NCBI GenBank assembly: GCA_021737145.1
Contig: JAIPEN010000005.1
Span: forward strand, 62,001 to 126,000
Length of the DNA: 64,000 bases
Direction: 5' to 3'
From: Desulfarculaceae bacterium
GTDB lineage: Bacteria > Desulfobacterota > Desulfarculia > Desulfarculales > Desulfarculaceae
In this document: in pieces, positions 45,996-55,431 of the stretch
How the letters are laid out: each line of letters opens with the position of its first letter
How positions within the stretch are numbered: the first letter of the stretch is position 1
The notes under the pieces: model-generated
The model's database searches: none
The model's input: only the letters and a program-made list of their open reading frames with translations
Told to the model about the DNA's origin: nothing
Made by a program: the position numbers and the translations under genes

Positions 45996-46457
45996 CTAGG
46001 ATTCTTTGCGGTCCGGGGGGGTGGGGGTTGCGGCCACGTCGATGTCCGGGGGGGTCTTTTGGTCAGCGGGCGTCTCGGCCTCGGCCGGCTTCTGGGCCAC
46101 CTCCACCGAGGCTTCCTGGTCGGCCTCGCCGGGCTGGCCCTTGATCTCGTCCATCAGGGCGTGGCGGCCCGAGAGGTCCAGCTTGGGCTCCTTGGCCTCG
46201 ACCAAGGGGTTGACCTCTTCCAGCATTTTCTTGGGGTTGACCTCGTCCAGGGTGTCATGGAAGGACTTGTTCAGCCCCTTGATATCCTGGTAGGTCTCGT
46301 TGTCGGCGAACTCTTCTTTGATCTCGTCGGCCGCTTTGCGGAATTGACTGAGACCTTTGCCCAAGCTCTTGGCCATATCTGGCAGCTTTCTGGGCCCCAC
46401 AACTATGAGGGCCACCACCAGAATGATTATCAGCTCGGGCATGCCGATGCCAAACAT
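45996..46457 (-). CDS. tatB: Twin-arginine translocase TatB-like subunit
   Basis: 153 residues: one N-terminal membrane helix (MFGIGMPELIIILVVALIVV) with the conserved PEL glutamate, the GPRKLPDMAKSLGKGL amphipathic helix and a long acidic, proline-rich tail. The length and tail fit TatB better than TatA, though the FGIGMPEL start is shared by both. No separate tatA is in this window. The stop directly abuts the tatC start. Confidence 0.92.
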   Translation of the reverse strand: MFGIGMPELIIILVVALIVVGPRKLPDMAKSLGKGLSQFRKAADEIKEEFADNETYQDIKGLNKSFHDTLDEVNPKKMLEEVNPLVEAKEPKLDLSGRHALMDEIKGQPGEADQEASVEVAQKPAEAETPADQKTPPDIDVAATPTPPDRKES

Positions 46458-46486
46458 GCACTACCTCCCAGGATTACTGCCGAAGT

Positions 46487-48346
46487 CTACTTTGGGGCCT
46501 GAGTAGTGTCAAGAGCGGCCAAGAACTCGGCCAGCCGGCCGGCCAGGGCCGGGGGAAGACCGCCCTGCTGGATCAGCGCTTCGGGCCCGGCCTGCTTGAG
46601 CGCAGCCAGGGATCCGAAGGCCTTGAGCAGGGCCGCCTTTTTCTTGGGGCCGATGCCCGGCACCTCTTCCAGGATGCTTTTGGTCAGGGCCTTTTTGCGC
46701 AGCAGGCGGTGATAGCCGATGGCAAAGCGGTGGGCCTCGTCCCTGAGGCGCATGAGCAAAAGCAAGGCCGGGTCTCCCTCCCGCAGGCCGAGCGGATTCT
46801 TGCGGCCGGGCAGGTAGATGCGGTCCGGCTCGCCCGGCGCGCGGCCCTTGGCGATGGCCGCCAGGGCGGGCCGCTGCTCAGAGGGCAGATCCTCCACCGC
46901 CTTGACCGCCATGGACAGCTGTCCCTTGCCGCCGTCCAACAGCAGCAGGTCGGGCGGCGGGTCCTCGCCGCCCAGGCGCCGGGCCAGCACATGGGCCATG
47001 GCCGCGTAGTCATCGCCGCCGCCCTCGCCGCCCAGCACCTTGTAGCGCCGGTAGCGGCCCTTGTCCGCCTCGCCTCCGGCCATGGCCACCAGCCCGGCCA
47101 CGGTGAGGCTGCCCCCCATGTGGGAGATGTCCAGGCACTCCATGGCGTGGGGCGGCGCGTCCAGGCCCAGCTTCTTGCCCAGGCGCTCCAGGGCCGGGCC
47201 CGGGCCGGACTCGTCGTGCCGGGGCTGGGCCGCGTTGAGCCGGGCCAGGTCCAAAAGCTTTTTTTTCTCACCCCGCTGGGGCAGGCGCAGCTCCACCTTG
47301 CGGCCCGCCTTTTCGCCCAGCACCTCGGCCACCAGCGAGGGCGCGGGCGGCAGGGCCGAGAGCAAAATCAGGGGCGGCGGCGGGGCCGAGTCGTAGAGCA
47401 TTACCAGGGCCTGGGCCATGGCCTCGTCCGGGGACAGGGCGGCCCGGCTCAGGTCGTGCACCTTGCCGCCCTCCACCTGGCCGCCCCGCACCCGCACCTG
47501 GGCCAGGCGCATGCCCTCCTCCGAGGCGTGCAGGGCCACCGCGTCCAGGTCCTCCTCGGCCGGGCCGGAGACCTGCTGCTTTTCCAGGGTGCGGGTGAGC
47601 GCCTGCCAGCGGTCGCGCAGGATGGCCGCCTCCTCGAAACGCTCGGCCCGGGCCGCGTCGTCCATCTCGGTTTGCAGCCGCCTGGCCAGGGCCTGGCCCT
47701 TGCCCGCGAAGAACTCCTCCAGCTGCCTGACCAGCAGGCCGTAGTCCCCGGCGTTGATCTTGCCCGCGCAGGGCGCGAAGCAGCGGCCGGTCTCATAGTC
47801 CAGGCAGGGGCGGCCCCGGTTCTTGAGGGCCGCGTCCGAGCAGCGGCGCAAGGGGAAGATGCGCTGCAAAAGGTACATGGTCTGGCGAGCCGCGCCGGCG
47901 CTCTGAAAGGGCCCGAAGTACTTGGCCCCGTCGCCCAGCTTGGGACGCCGCACCAGGGACAGGCGCGGGAACTCGTGCTGCCGGGTGAGCCGGAAGTAGG
48001 GATAGGACTTGTCGTCCCTGAGGTCGGCGTTGTAGCGCGGGCGGTGCTTTTTGATAAGCGTGTTTTCCAGGAGAAGGGCTTCCTTCTCGCTGGAGGTGAT
48101 CACGAAATCCACCGCAGCCACCTGGCCCACCATGACCGCCACCTTGTGGGCGTACCAGGTGGGGCCGGACACCGGGCGGGTGTAGGAGGTGAGCCGGTTC
48201 TTGAGGCGCTTGGCCTTGCCCACGTAGATCACCCGGCCCCGCGCGTCCTTCATAAGATAGACGCCGGGATTGGTGGGCACATGGGCCAGGGCGGCCTTTA
48301 TGGCCTCCGCGCCCTTGGGCTTGTCTTTGGCTGCACTCTCCGCCAA
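46487..48346 (-). CDS. uvrC: Excinuclease ABC subunit C
   Basis: 619 residues. An N-terminal GIY-YIG nuclease (PGVYLMKDARGRVIYVGKAK), central UVR motif (about 205-240), RNase H-like nuclease domain (AMECLDISHMGG, LLLDGGKGQL) and C-terminal helix-hairpin-helix (EEVPGIGPKKKAALLKAFGS). It makes both incisions in nucleotide excision repair with UvrB, encoded 0.9 kb upstream in the same operon. TTG start with GGAG upstream. Confidence 0.95.
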   Translation of the reverse strand: MAESAAKDKPKGAEAIKAALAHVPTNPGVYLMKDARGRVIYVGKAKRLKNRLTSYTRPVSGPTWYAHKVAVMVGQVAAVDFVITSSEKEALLLENTLIKKHRPRYNADLRDDKSYPYFRLTRQHEFPRLSLVRRPKLGDGAKYFGPFQSAGAARQTMYLLQRIFPLRRCSDAALKNRGRPCLDYETGRCFAPCAGKINAGDYGLLVRQLEEFFAGKGQALARRLQTEMDDAARAERFEEAAILRDRWQALTRTLEKQQVSGPAEEDLDAVALHASEEGMRLAQVRVRGGQVEGGKVHDLSRAALSPDEAMAQALVMLYDSAPPPPLILLSALPPAPSLVAEVLGEKAGRKVELRLPQRGEKKKLLDLARLNAAQPRHDESGPGPALERLGKKLGLDAPPHAMECLDISHMGGSLTVAGLVAMAGGEADKGRYRRYKVLGGEGGGDDYAAMAHVLARRLGGEDPPPDLLLLDGGKGQLSMAVKAVEDLPSEQRPALAAIAKGRAPGEPDRIYLPGRKNPLGLREGDPALLLLMRLRDEAHRFAIGYHRLLRKKALTKSILEEVPGIGPKKKAALLKAFGSLAALKQAGPEALIQQGGLPPALAGRLAEFLAALDTTQAPK

Positions 48347-48360
48347 GGCTTCTCCGCCGG

Positions 48361-49266
48361 TTACTTGACCCGCCTGTCCCTAACCGCCTTACTGTCCACG
48401 AACCCCAGGATCAGGGAGTCGACTTCGGCGGCCTTTTCCAGCATGAGGAAGTGCCCCACTCCGGTGATGGTGTGGTAGCTCAGGTCCGGGAACAAGGCCC
48501 GCATCTGGGCCTCCCAGTCCGGGGGCAAAAACTGGCTGGGCACGGCGATGGCCAGGACGGGAATGTTCAGCGGCTTGCCGTCCCAGTTGGCCGGGTTCAC
48601 GAACTCCTTCATGGAGCTTTTGCCCACGTGCCAGGGCGTGGCCAGGGCCTGCTTCTTGATCCACTCACGCACGGCCGGCGGGGTGGCCTTGTCCTGCATG
48701 GCGTCGAAGAAGGGCCCCACCTTGCTCTGGCCGTCCGGTTCCTGGAACTGGGCCATAAAGGCGTTGGCCTGCTTGGCCCACTCCTCGCGGGCCTTGGGAT
48801 CCTTGGGCGGCTGGCCCGGGGAGCCATCCACCGACACCAGGGCCCGCACCCGCGCCGGGTGCTCCAGGGCGACGCGCCGGGCCACGGCGGCCCCCATGCT
48901 GTGCCCCACCAGCACCGCGTTTTTGAGCTGGGCCCGGTCCATGACCGCCAGCACCGAGCGGGCCAAAAGCTCCTGGGTGTAGGCCAGCTTGGGCGCATCG
49001 CTCTGGCCGTGGCCGATCATGTCCAGGGCAATGACCCGGTGGCCCTTGGCCAGGCCGGGGATCATATCCTTCCAGAACTTGTGATTTCCGATCCAGCCGT
49101 GGATCAGCACCATGGCTGGCTGGCCTTTGCCCTGGTCAATGTAGAAAACCTTGTGGCCGTCCAGGACGGCATAGCCCCCCTGCCCCGCTCCGGCCAGGCC
49201 CGGCACGAGCAGCGCGGCCAAAGCCAAGGCCAAAACCAACCCACGATAAATACTGGCCCGCCGCAT
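48361..49266 (-). CDS. Secreted alpha/beta hydrolase
   Basis: 301 residues. A signal peptide (MRRASIYRG then a hydrophobic core to about 28) is followed by an alpha/beta-hydrolase fold. The oxyanion motif is LIHGWIGNHKFW, the nucleophile Ser is in VGHSMGAAVARR and the catalytic His in GVGHFLMLEKA. The substrate is not predictable. ATG 49266 overlaps the uvrB stop by one base (TAATG), so it is coupled to uvrB and placed between uvrB and uvrC for no obvious functional reason. Confidence 0.88.
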   Translation of the reverse strand: MRRASIYRGLVLALALAALLVPGLAGAGQGGYAVLDGHKVFYIDQGKGQPAMVLIHGWIGNHKFWKDMIPGLAKGHRVIALDMIGHGQSDAPKLAYTQELLARSVLAVMDRAQLKNAVLVGHSMGAAVARRVALEHPARVRALVSVDGSPGQPPKDPKAREEWAKQANAFMAQFQEPDGQSKVGPFFDAMQDKATPPAVREWIKKQALATPWHVGKSSMKEFVNPANWDGKPLNIPVLAIAVPSQFLPPDWEAQMRALFPDLSYHTITGVGHFLMLEKAAEVDSLILGFVDSKAVRDRRVK

Positions 49267-51314
49267 TATTCCAACCCCCTCCACTCAAGCTCCATGGCTT
49301 GCAGTTGTTTTATCTTGTCTCGGATGGTGGCCGCCTCCTCGAAGCGCAGGTCCTTGGCCATCTGCTCCATTTCGGCGCGCAGCTCGGCGATGCGGCCGGG
49401 AATCTCCTCCAGCTCCCACTCGGGCTCCTCCTCCACCAGCTCCACGGTGGAGTAGTCGGCCGCGATCTCGTGGGGCAGCATGGCGCCGATGGCCTTGCTG
49501 ATGCTCTTGGGAGTGATGTGGTGCTCGCGGTTGAACTCCTCCTGCACCGTCCGCCGCCGCTCGGTCTCCTCCATGGCCCGGGCCATGGAGTCGGTGATCT
49601 TGTCCGCGTAGAGCAGCACCCGGCCCTCCAGGTTGCGGGCCGCCCGGCCCGTGGTCTGGATCAGGCTGCGGGTGGAGCGCAGGAAACCCTCGCGGTCCGC
49701 GTCCAGGATGGCCACCAGGCTCACTTCGGGCAGGTCCAGGCCCTCCCTGAGCAGGTTGATGCCCACCAGCACGTCGAACACGCCCTTGCGCAAATCGCGG
49801 ATGATCTCCACCCGTTCGATGGTGTCGATGTCCGAGTGCAGGTAGCGCACCTTGAGGCCCATCTCGTCCAGGTATTCGGTGAGCTCCTCGGCCATGCGCT
49901 TGGTCAGGGTGGTGACCAGGACCCGCTGCCCCTTGGCGGTGACGGCCCGCAGCTCGCCCAGCAGGTCGTCCACCTGGCCGGTGGCCGGGCGCACCTCGAT
50001 CTGCGGGTCCATGAGCCCGGTGGGCCGGATGATCTGCTCCACCACCACGCCCCCGGCCTTGGCCAGCTCGTAGTCGGCCGGGGTGGCCGACACGTAGACC
50101 ACCCGGTCGGTGTGGGTCTGGAACTCGTCGAAGTTGAGCGGCCGGTTGTCCAGGGCGCTGGGCAGGCGGAAGCCGTACTCCACCAGGGTTTCCTTGCGGG
50201 AGCGGTCACCGAAGTACATGCCCCGCACCTGGGGCATGGATATGTGGCTCTCGTCCACTATCAAGAGCCACTCCTGGGGAAAGTAGTCCAGCAGGGTGGG
50301 CGGGGCCTGCCCCGGCGAGCGGCCGGTGAGGTGGCGGGAGTAGTTTTCGATGCCGTGGCAGAAACCCAGCTCCTTCATCATCTCCAGGTCGAACATGGTG
50401 CGTTCCCGGATGCGCTGGGCCTCGATGAGCTGGTTGTTGGCCTCGAAATGGGCGATGCGATCGGCCAGCTCGCTACGGATGGCGCTCATGGCCTGCACCC
50501 GGATGTTCTCGCTGGTCACGTAGTGACTGGCCGGGAAGATGGTCACCCGGGGGGCCTTTTCCAGGGCCACCCCGCGCAGGGGGTCGATAAAGGCGATCTC
50601 TTCCACCTCGTCGCCAAAGAAAGAAATGCGCACCGCGCGCTCTTCCTCGTAGGCCGGGAAGACCTCTATGGTGTCGCCCCGCACCCGGAAGGTGCCCCGG
50701 TGAAAGGAGTACTCATTGCGCTCGTAGAGCATCTCCACCAGGGTGCGCAAGACCTGATCGCGGTCCGCCTCCTGGCCCTGCTCCAGGTACACGATCATCC
50801 CGGCGTAGGCCTCGGGCGCGCCCAGGCCGTAGATGCACGACACGCTGGCCACGATGACCACGTCCTGGCGGGTGAGCAGGCTGTAGGTGGCCGCGTGGCG
50901 CATCTTGTCGATGCGCTCGTTGATGGAGGAGTCTTTTTCGATGTAGGTGTCGCTGGCCGGAATGTAGGCCTCGGGCTGGTAATAGTCGTAGTAGGAGACG
51001 AAATATTCCACCGCGTTGTGCGGGAACAGGGACTTGAACTCGCCGTAGAGCTGGGCGGCCAGGGTCTTGTTGGGGGCCAGCACCAGGGTGGGCAGGCCCG
51101 CGTTCACCGCCACGTTGGCCATGGTGAAGGTCTTGCCCGAGCCGGTGACCCCCAGGAGCACCTGGTGCCTGATGCCCTCGGCCAGGCCGTGGCTCAGCTC
51201 CTCGATGGCCCTGGGCTGGTCGCCCTGGGGGGTGAACTCGCTGACCAGCTCGAACTTGGCCTCGCTGGGCGCGGTGCGCCACCAGTGGGAGGTATGGTCG
51301 ATCTCGCGGGGCAT
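49266..51314 (-). CDS. uvrB: Excinuclease ABC subunit B
   Basis: 682 residues, normal for UvrB. Walker [17 protein letters not shown], the damage-probing beta-hairpin region [20 protein letters not shown], helicase motifs [20 protein letters not shown] and TTGRAARN, and a C-terminal UVR domain (about 645-680). It checks and holds damaged DNA for UvrC. The ATG at 51314 starts the family N-terminus; the open frame further upstream overlaps the next gene. Confidence 0.97.
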   Translation of the reverse strand: MPREIDHTSHWWRTAPSEAKFELVSEFTPQGDQPRAIEELSHGLAEGIRHQVLLGVTGSGKTFTMANVAVNAGLPTLVLAPNKTLAAQLYGEFKSLFPHNAVEYFVSYYDYYQPEAYIPASDTYIEKDSSINERIDKMRHAATYSLLTRQDVVIVASVSCIYGLGAPEAYAGMIVYLEQGQEADRDQVLRTLVEMLYERNEYSFHRGTFRVRGDTIEVFPAYEEERAVRISFFGDEVEEIAFIDPLRGVALEKAPRVTIFPASHYVTSENIRVQAMSAIRSELADRIAHFEANNQLIEAQRIRERTMFDLEMMKELGFCHGIENYSRHLTGRSPGQAPPTLLDYFPQEWLLIVDESHISMPQVRGMYFGDRSRKETLVEYGFRLPSALDNRPLNFDEFQTHTDRVVYVSATPADYELAKAGGVVVEQIIRPTGLMDPQIEVRPATGQVDDLLGELRAVTAKGQRVLVTTLTKRMAEELTEYLDEMGLKVRYLHSDIDTIERVEIIRDLRKGVFDVLVGINLLREGLDLPEVSLVAILDADREGFLRSTRSLIQTTGRAARNLEGRVLLYADKITDSMARAMEETERRRTVQEEFNREHHITPKSISKAIGAMLPHEIAADYSTVELVEEEPEWELEEIPGRIAELRAEMEQMAKDLRFEEAATIRDKIKQLQAMELEWRGLE

Positions 51315-51321
51315 ATCCGCC

Positions 51322-51918
51322 CTAGGCCGCCGGGAAGGCTCGGGCCAGCAAGGCGGCGGCCTCGTCCAGCCAGGCCTGGCGCTGGGCAACGCCGCTCAGG
51401 CAGACCACCCCGAACAGACGGCGAAAGAACTGGGGCGAGCCGCACAGGCCGAACACGCAGTCGCGCCACAGCCGCTCCAGGGGATCGCCGAACGCCTCCT
51501 GCTCGCGCTCCAGGGGGGTGTTGCCGGTGTTGAACACCACCACCGCCCGGGCGGGCAACAATCCCTGGGGCACGCCCTCGCCGTTGTCGCCCTCCAAAAA
51601 GCGATAGGCCCGGCCCGGCCTGAAGACCCGGTCGATCCAGCCCTTCATGATGGCCGGAGGCATGCCCCACCAGTTGGGATGCACGATCACCACCCCGTCG
51701 GCGGTCTCCAGATCGCGGCAGTGCTCTTCGATGGCCGGGGGCAGCGGGGCGCCCTCGGGGAACTCCTCGGTCCACAGCAGGGGATCGAAGCCCTCGGCAT
51801 GGAGGTCGTGGAAGATCACCTCATGGCCCAGATCAAGCAAGGCCTGGCGGGAACGGACGGCCAGGGCCGCGTTGAAGCTGGCCGGGGCGGGATGAGCCAG
51901 CACCAGCAGAATGCGCAT
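51322..51918 (-). CDS. NAD(P)H dehydrogenase (quinone)-type flavoprotein
   Basis: 198 residues, flavodoxin-like fold of the NQO1/MdaB family: [19 protein letters not shown] phosphate loop, [33 protein letters not shown] and FNTGNTP. It probably reduces quinones or other small electrophiles with two electrons. AGGAG precedes the ATG. Confidence 0.88.
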   Translation of the reverse strand: MRILLVLAHPAPASFNAALAVRSRQALLDLGHEVIFHDLHAEGFDPLLWTEEFPEGAPLPPAIEEHCRDLETADGVVIVHPNWWGMPPAIMKGWIDRVFRPGRAYRFLEGDNGEGVPQGLLPARAVVVFNTGNTPLEREQEAFGDPLERLWRDCVFGLCGSPQFFRRLFGVVCLSGVAQRQAWLDEAAALLARAFPAA

Positions 51919-51926
51919 GAGCTCTC

Positions 51927-52649
51927 CTAGGAAAAAGTGATCTCGCCGTAGTAGTCGGGCACCTGCTCGCGGAAGGAGCGGGCGAAGCGCCGGGGAAAAA
52001 CGACCCGGCGCACGTCGTCCAGGGTGAAGTCCAGGTTGCCGAAGACCCGCCACTCCCGCTCCATGTAGTAGTTCTTGTCGTCGTCCGGGGGCAGGCCCTC
52101 CTCAAAGAACTTCACGAAGCTGAAGAAGTGATAGACCAGAAAGCCGAACAGGTCGGTTATTTCCTGGGCCTCGCGGCGCTGGTTTTCGTCGGTGTCCGCG
52201 TTGGGGCGGCGGCTCTTGTAGGCGTCGTAAAAGGCCCAGAGCTGGTCGTGCTTCTCGTCGAAGTAATCGGCCAGGCTCCTCTCCTTGCCATCCGGGGGAG
52301 GCTTGATCAGGGCGTTGCGGGCCACGTAATAAACCGGGTTGGCTCCCCGCGCGATGAGGAATGCCTTGGGAAAGGCCAGGCCGAAGCGGGAGAACTTGCC
52401 CATGTGGATGCCCAGGTCGGGCACCGGGATGTCGGAAAAGCAGACCACGTTGGACCTATAGGACTCGTTGTCCGAAAACTTCTGGTCAGCCTGGTAGCGC
52501 ACCCCGCCGTCCACGTTTTTGCCCAAGCGCCCGGAACGCATGATCTCCACCAGCAGGTTGAACTGCCGCTCGTGGGCATCGTACTCGTGGCGGAAGCTGC
52601 GCCCCACGAAGTGGGTGAGCTCGTCGCTTACGTAGCGTTGCAGGCTCAC
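51927..52649 (-). CDS. AbiGi-like abortive-infection antitoxin family protein
   Basis: 240 residues, no signal peptide or membrane segment. The core VVCFSDIPVPDLGIHMGKFS followed by RFGLAFPKAFLI resembles the AbiGi family (abortive phage resistance, antitoxin component of AbiG). The toxin partner AbiGii is not seen beside it: neighbours are the flavoprotein gene and cysS. So it may be an orphan antitoxin or a protein with another role. GTG start with GGAGGG upstream. GC content resembles the neighbours, so there is no sign of recent transfer. Confidence 0.65.
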   Translation of the reverse strand: MSLQRYVSDELTHFVGRSFRHEYDAHERQFNLLVEIMRSGRLGKNVDGGVRYQADQKFSDNESYRSNVVCFSDIPVPDLGIHMGKFSRFGLAFPKAFLIARGANPVYYVARNALIKPPPDGKERSLADYFDEKHDQLWAFYDAYKSRRPNADTDENQRREAQEITDLFGFLVYHFFSFVKFFEEGLPPDDDKNYYMEREWRVFGNLDFTLDDVRRVVFPRRFARSFREQVPDYYGEITFS

Positions 52650-52663
52650 GGCCTATCCCTCCC

Positions 52664-54166
52664 CTACTCGGCCAGCCGCCAGCGGGTGCCCTCGGGACCG
52701 TCCTCCAGGAGCACCCCCATGTCGGTGAGCTCGTCGCGGATACGGTCGGCGGCGGCGAAGTCCTTGTCCTTGCGGGCCTGGGTGCGTTGGGCGATGAGCG
52801 CCTCGATCTGGTCCGGGTCGGGCCCGTCGCCCGGAGCCGCGGCGGTGGACTGCAAAAATTCCACCGGGTCCTCGCCCAACAGGCCCAGGCGGGCGCCCAG
52901 GTGGCGCAAGCGGGCCGCGGCCAGGCCCAACAGGGCCTCCTTGGCCGAGGCGGGCTTCATGCCGCCCTTGCCCAGCATGGGTTTTTCCGGGGCGGGCTCG
53001 GGCTCGGCGGCCAGCTTGTTGGTGGTCTTGGCCAGGCTGAACAGGGCCCCCAGGGCGCGGGGGGTGTTGAAGTCGTCGTCCATGGCCGCCTCGAACTCCT
53101 CGGCATGGGCGTCGATCTGCTGCATCCACTCCAGCTCGGAGGGCCTGGTGAGGCGCTGCTTGAGGGGCCTGTCCGCGGGCGGGGCCGCCTCGCGCAGGGC
53201 TATGTAGAGCCGCTCCAGGCCCTGCCCCGCCTCCTTGAGCGCCGCGTCGCTGAAGTCCAGGGGCGAGCGGTAGTGCTTGGACAACAGGAACAGCCTGAGC
53301 ACCTCGGGCTTCACGGTCTTGAGGATGTCGTTCACGGTGAAGAAGTTGCCCAGGGACTTGGACATCTTCTCGTGGTTCACCCGCACGAAGCCGTTGTGAA
53401 TCCAGTAGTGGGCGAACGGCTGGCCGGTGAGGGCCTCGGACTGGGCCACCTCGTTCTCGTGGTGGGGGAACAGGAGGTCCTCGCCCCCGCCGTGGATGTC
53501 GAAGGTGGTGCCCAGGTATTCCTGGCTCATCACCGAGCACTCGATGTGCCAGCCCGGGCGGCCCGGCCCCCAGGGGCTGTCCCAGGAGGGTTCGCCGGGT
53601 TTGGAGCCCTTCCACAGCACGAAGTCCATGGGGTTTTTCTTGCGCTGGTCCACCGCGATGCGGGCCCCGGCCTGCATCTGGTCGATGTCCCGGCCGCTCA
53701 GCTTGCCGTATTCCGCGAAGCTGTCCACCGCGAAAAGCACGTCGCCGCCCTCCACCGGGTAGGCGTGGCCCTTGTCGATGAGGGCCCGCACCGAGTCGAC
53801 GATGCCCTGGATGTGGGCCGTGGCCCGGGGCTCGGTGGTGGCGGGCAGGACGTTTAGCGCCTCCATGGCCGAGGTGAAGGCGTCGATGTTGCGCTGGGTC
53901 AGCTCCCGCCAATCCTCGCCGGTCTCGTTGGCCCGCTTGATGATCTTGTCGTCGATGTCGGTGAAGTTGCGCACATAGGTGACCTTCCACCCCTTGGAGC
54001 GCATGTGGCGGTGGATGGCGTCAAAGGCCACATAGCAGCGGGCGTGGCCGATGTGGGGCTCGTCATACACCGTGACCCCGCAGACGTACATGCTCACCTG
54101 GCCCGGGGTCAGAGGGGTGAACTCTTCCTTTTGGCGAGTCTGGGAATTGTAGATAAACAGAGGCAT
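52664..54166 (-). CDS. cysS: Cysteinyl-tRNA synthetase
   Basis: 500 residues, class I. VCGVTVYDEPHIGHARCY contains the HIGH motif and a zinc Cys; the KMSKS motif is in EKMSKSLGNF; HGGGEDLLFPHHENE and PGWHIECS carry further zinc ligands. It charges tRNA-Cys. ATG 54166 begins MPLFIYNSQTRQKEEF, the usual start. Confidence 0.97.
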   Translation of the reverse strand: MPLFIYNSQTRQKEEFTPLTPGQVSMYVCGVTVYDEPHIGHARCYVAFDAIHRHMRSKGWKVTYVRNFTDIDDKIIKRANETGEDWRELTQRNIDAFTSAMEALNVLPATTEPRATAHIQGIVDSVRALIDKGHAYPVEGGDVLFAVDSFAEYGKLSGRDIDQMQAGARIAVDQRKKNPMDFVLWKGSKPGEPSWDSPWGPGRPGWHIECSVMSQEYLGTTFDIHGGGEDLLFPHHENEVAQSEALTGQPFAHYWIHNGFVRVNHEKMSKSLGNFFTVNDILKTVKPEVLRLFLLSKHYRSPLDFSDAALKEAGQGLERLYIALREAAPPADRPLKQRLTRPSELEWMQQIDAHAEEFEAAMDDDFNTPRALGALFSLAKTTNKLAAEPEPAPEKPMLGKGGMKPASAKEALLGLAAARLRHLGARLGLLGEDPVEFLQSTAAAPGDGPDPDQIEALIAQRTQARKDKDFAAADRIRDELTDMGVLLEDGPEGTRWRLAE

Positions 54167-54197
54167 TAAATACTCCGTTGTCTCATGATGCGTGGGT

Positions 54198-55364
54198 TCA
54201 CCGTGGCCCAATCTGGGCCGTGGCCCAGGCGGCCATGCCCTCCTCGCGGCCCACGAAGCCCAGGCCCTCGGTGGTGCTGGCCGCCAGGTTCACCTCGCCG
54301 GGCTCCAGGCCCAGGGCCCCGGCCAAACAGGCCCGCATGGCCGGGTAGTGAGGAGCAATCTTGGGCCGCTGGGCCAGCAGGGTGGCGCTGACCTGCAGCG
54401 GCCGCCAGCCCTCCCCGGCCAGGCGCTCCACAACCGCCTTTAGCAGGGCGATGCTGTCCGCCCCGGCATGGGCCGGGTCGGTGTCCGGGAACATCTGGCC
54501 GATGTCCCCCAGGCCGGCTGCGGCCAACAGGGCGTCCATCACCGCGTGGGTGACGACGTCCGCGTCGGAGTGGCCCAAAAGCCCGGCCTCGTGGGCCAGC
54601 TCCACCCCGCCCAGCACCAGGCGGCGGCCCGGCTCCAGGCGGTGGGCGTCGAAACCCTGTCCCACCCGCACTCCGCCTCCCATGAGGCCCCGGGCTAGGG
54701 CCAGGTCCTCGGGGGTGGTGATCTTGAAATTGTCGCGCCCGCCCATGACCAGCCTCACCTCGCCGCCGATGCGCTCCACCAGGCCGGCCTCGTCGGTGGC
54801 GTAATAGCCCTCTTTTTGCGCGGCGGCCAGGGCCTTTTGCAGCAGCTCCCGCGAAAAAACCTGGGGGGTCTGCACCAGCCACAGCTCGGCGCGGTCCAGG
54901 GTGGCGGCCACCGAGCCGTTGGGCCCGGCCTTTTTCACCGTGTCGGCCGCCGGGGCCGCGGCAATGGCCGCCCCGGTCTCTTGGGCCGCCTCCAGCACCC
55001 GCGCGAAGAGCCCGGGCTCGGCCAGGGGACGGGCCGCGTCGTGGATAACCAGCCAAGCGGCCCCCAACTCCACGGCAACGGCCACTCCGGCGGCCACGCT
55101 GTCCTGGCGCTGGGCCCCGCCGGGCACCACCGCCGCCACCTTGGCCAGGCCGTAGGGCGCGACGCACCGCTCCCGGGTGGCCTCCTCCGCCCCTGGCGGG
55201 CAAACCACCACCACCGCCTCCACGGCCTCCGCCTTTTCCAGCGCCATGAGGGTGCGGGTAAGCAGCGGGCGGCCGCCCAGGGAAAGATACTGTTTTGGCC
55301 GGTCTCCGCCCAACCGGGTTCCAGACCCGGCGGCCGGCACCACGGCCACCACCTTGCTCTGCAT
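54198..55364 (-). CDS. ispDF: Fused IspD/IspF isoprenoid enzyme
   Basis: 388 residues. Residues 1-228 are IspD (VVPAAGSGTRLG, HDAARPLAEP, ATDEAGLVERIG), which makes CDP-methylerythritol. Residues about 231-388 are IspF (GQGFDAHRL, GHSDADVVTHAVMDALL, TEGLGFVGREEG), which makes the cyclodiphosphate. The two non-consecutive steps of the MEP pathway are joined in one protein, as in several proteobacteria. It lies 31 nt before cysS. Confidence 0.96.
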   Translation of the reverse strand: MQSKVVAVVPAAGSGTRLGGDRPKQYLSLGGRPLLTRTLMALEKAEAVEAVVVVCPPGAEEATRERCVAPYGLAKVAAVVPGGAQRQDSVAAGVAVAVELGAAWLVIHDAARPLAEPGLFARVLEAAQETGAAIAAAPAADTVKKAGPNGSVAATLDRAELWLVQTPQVFSRELLQKALAAAQKEGYYATDEAGLVERIGGEVRLVMGGRDNFKITTPEDLALARGLMGGGVRVGQGFDAHRLEPGRRLVLGGVELAHEAGLLGHSDADVVTHAVMDALLAAAGLGDIGQMFPDTDPAHAGADSIALLKAVVERLAGEGWRPLQVSATLLAQRPKIAPHYPAMRACLAGALGLEPGEVNLAASTTEGLGFVGREEGMAAWATAQIGPR

Positions 55365-55431
55365 AAGCGCCTCGCGGGTGCAAACAGCTTAAATTCTAGT
55401 ATCAGGGGACGGTCGGCGCAAGGCCGGGGTG

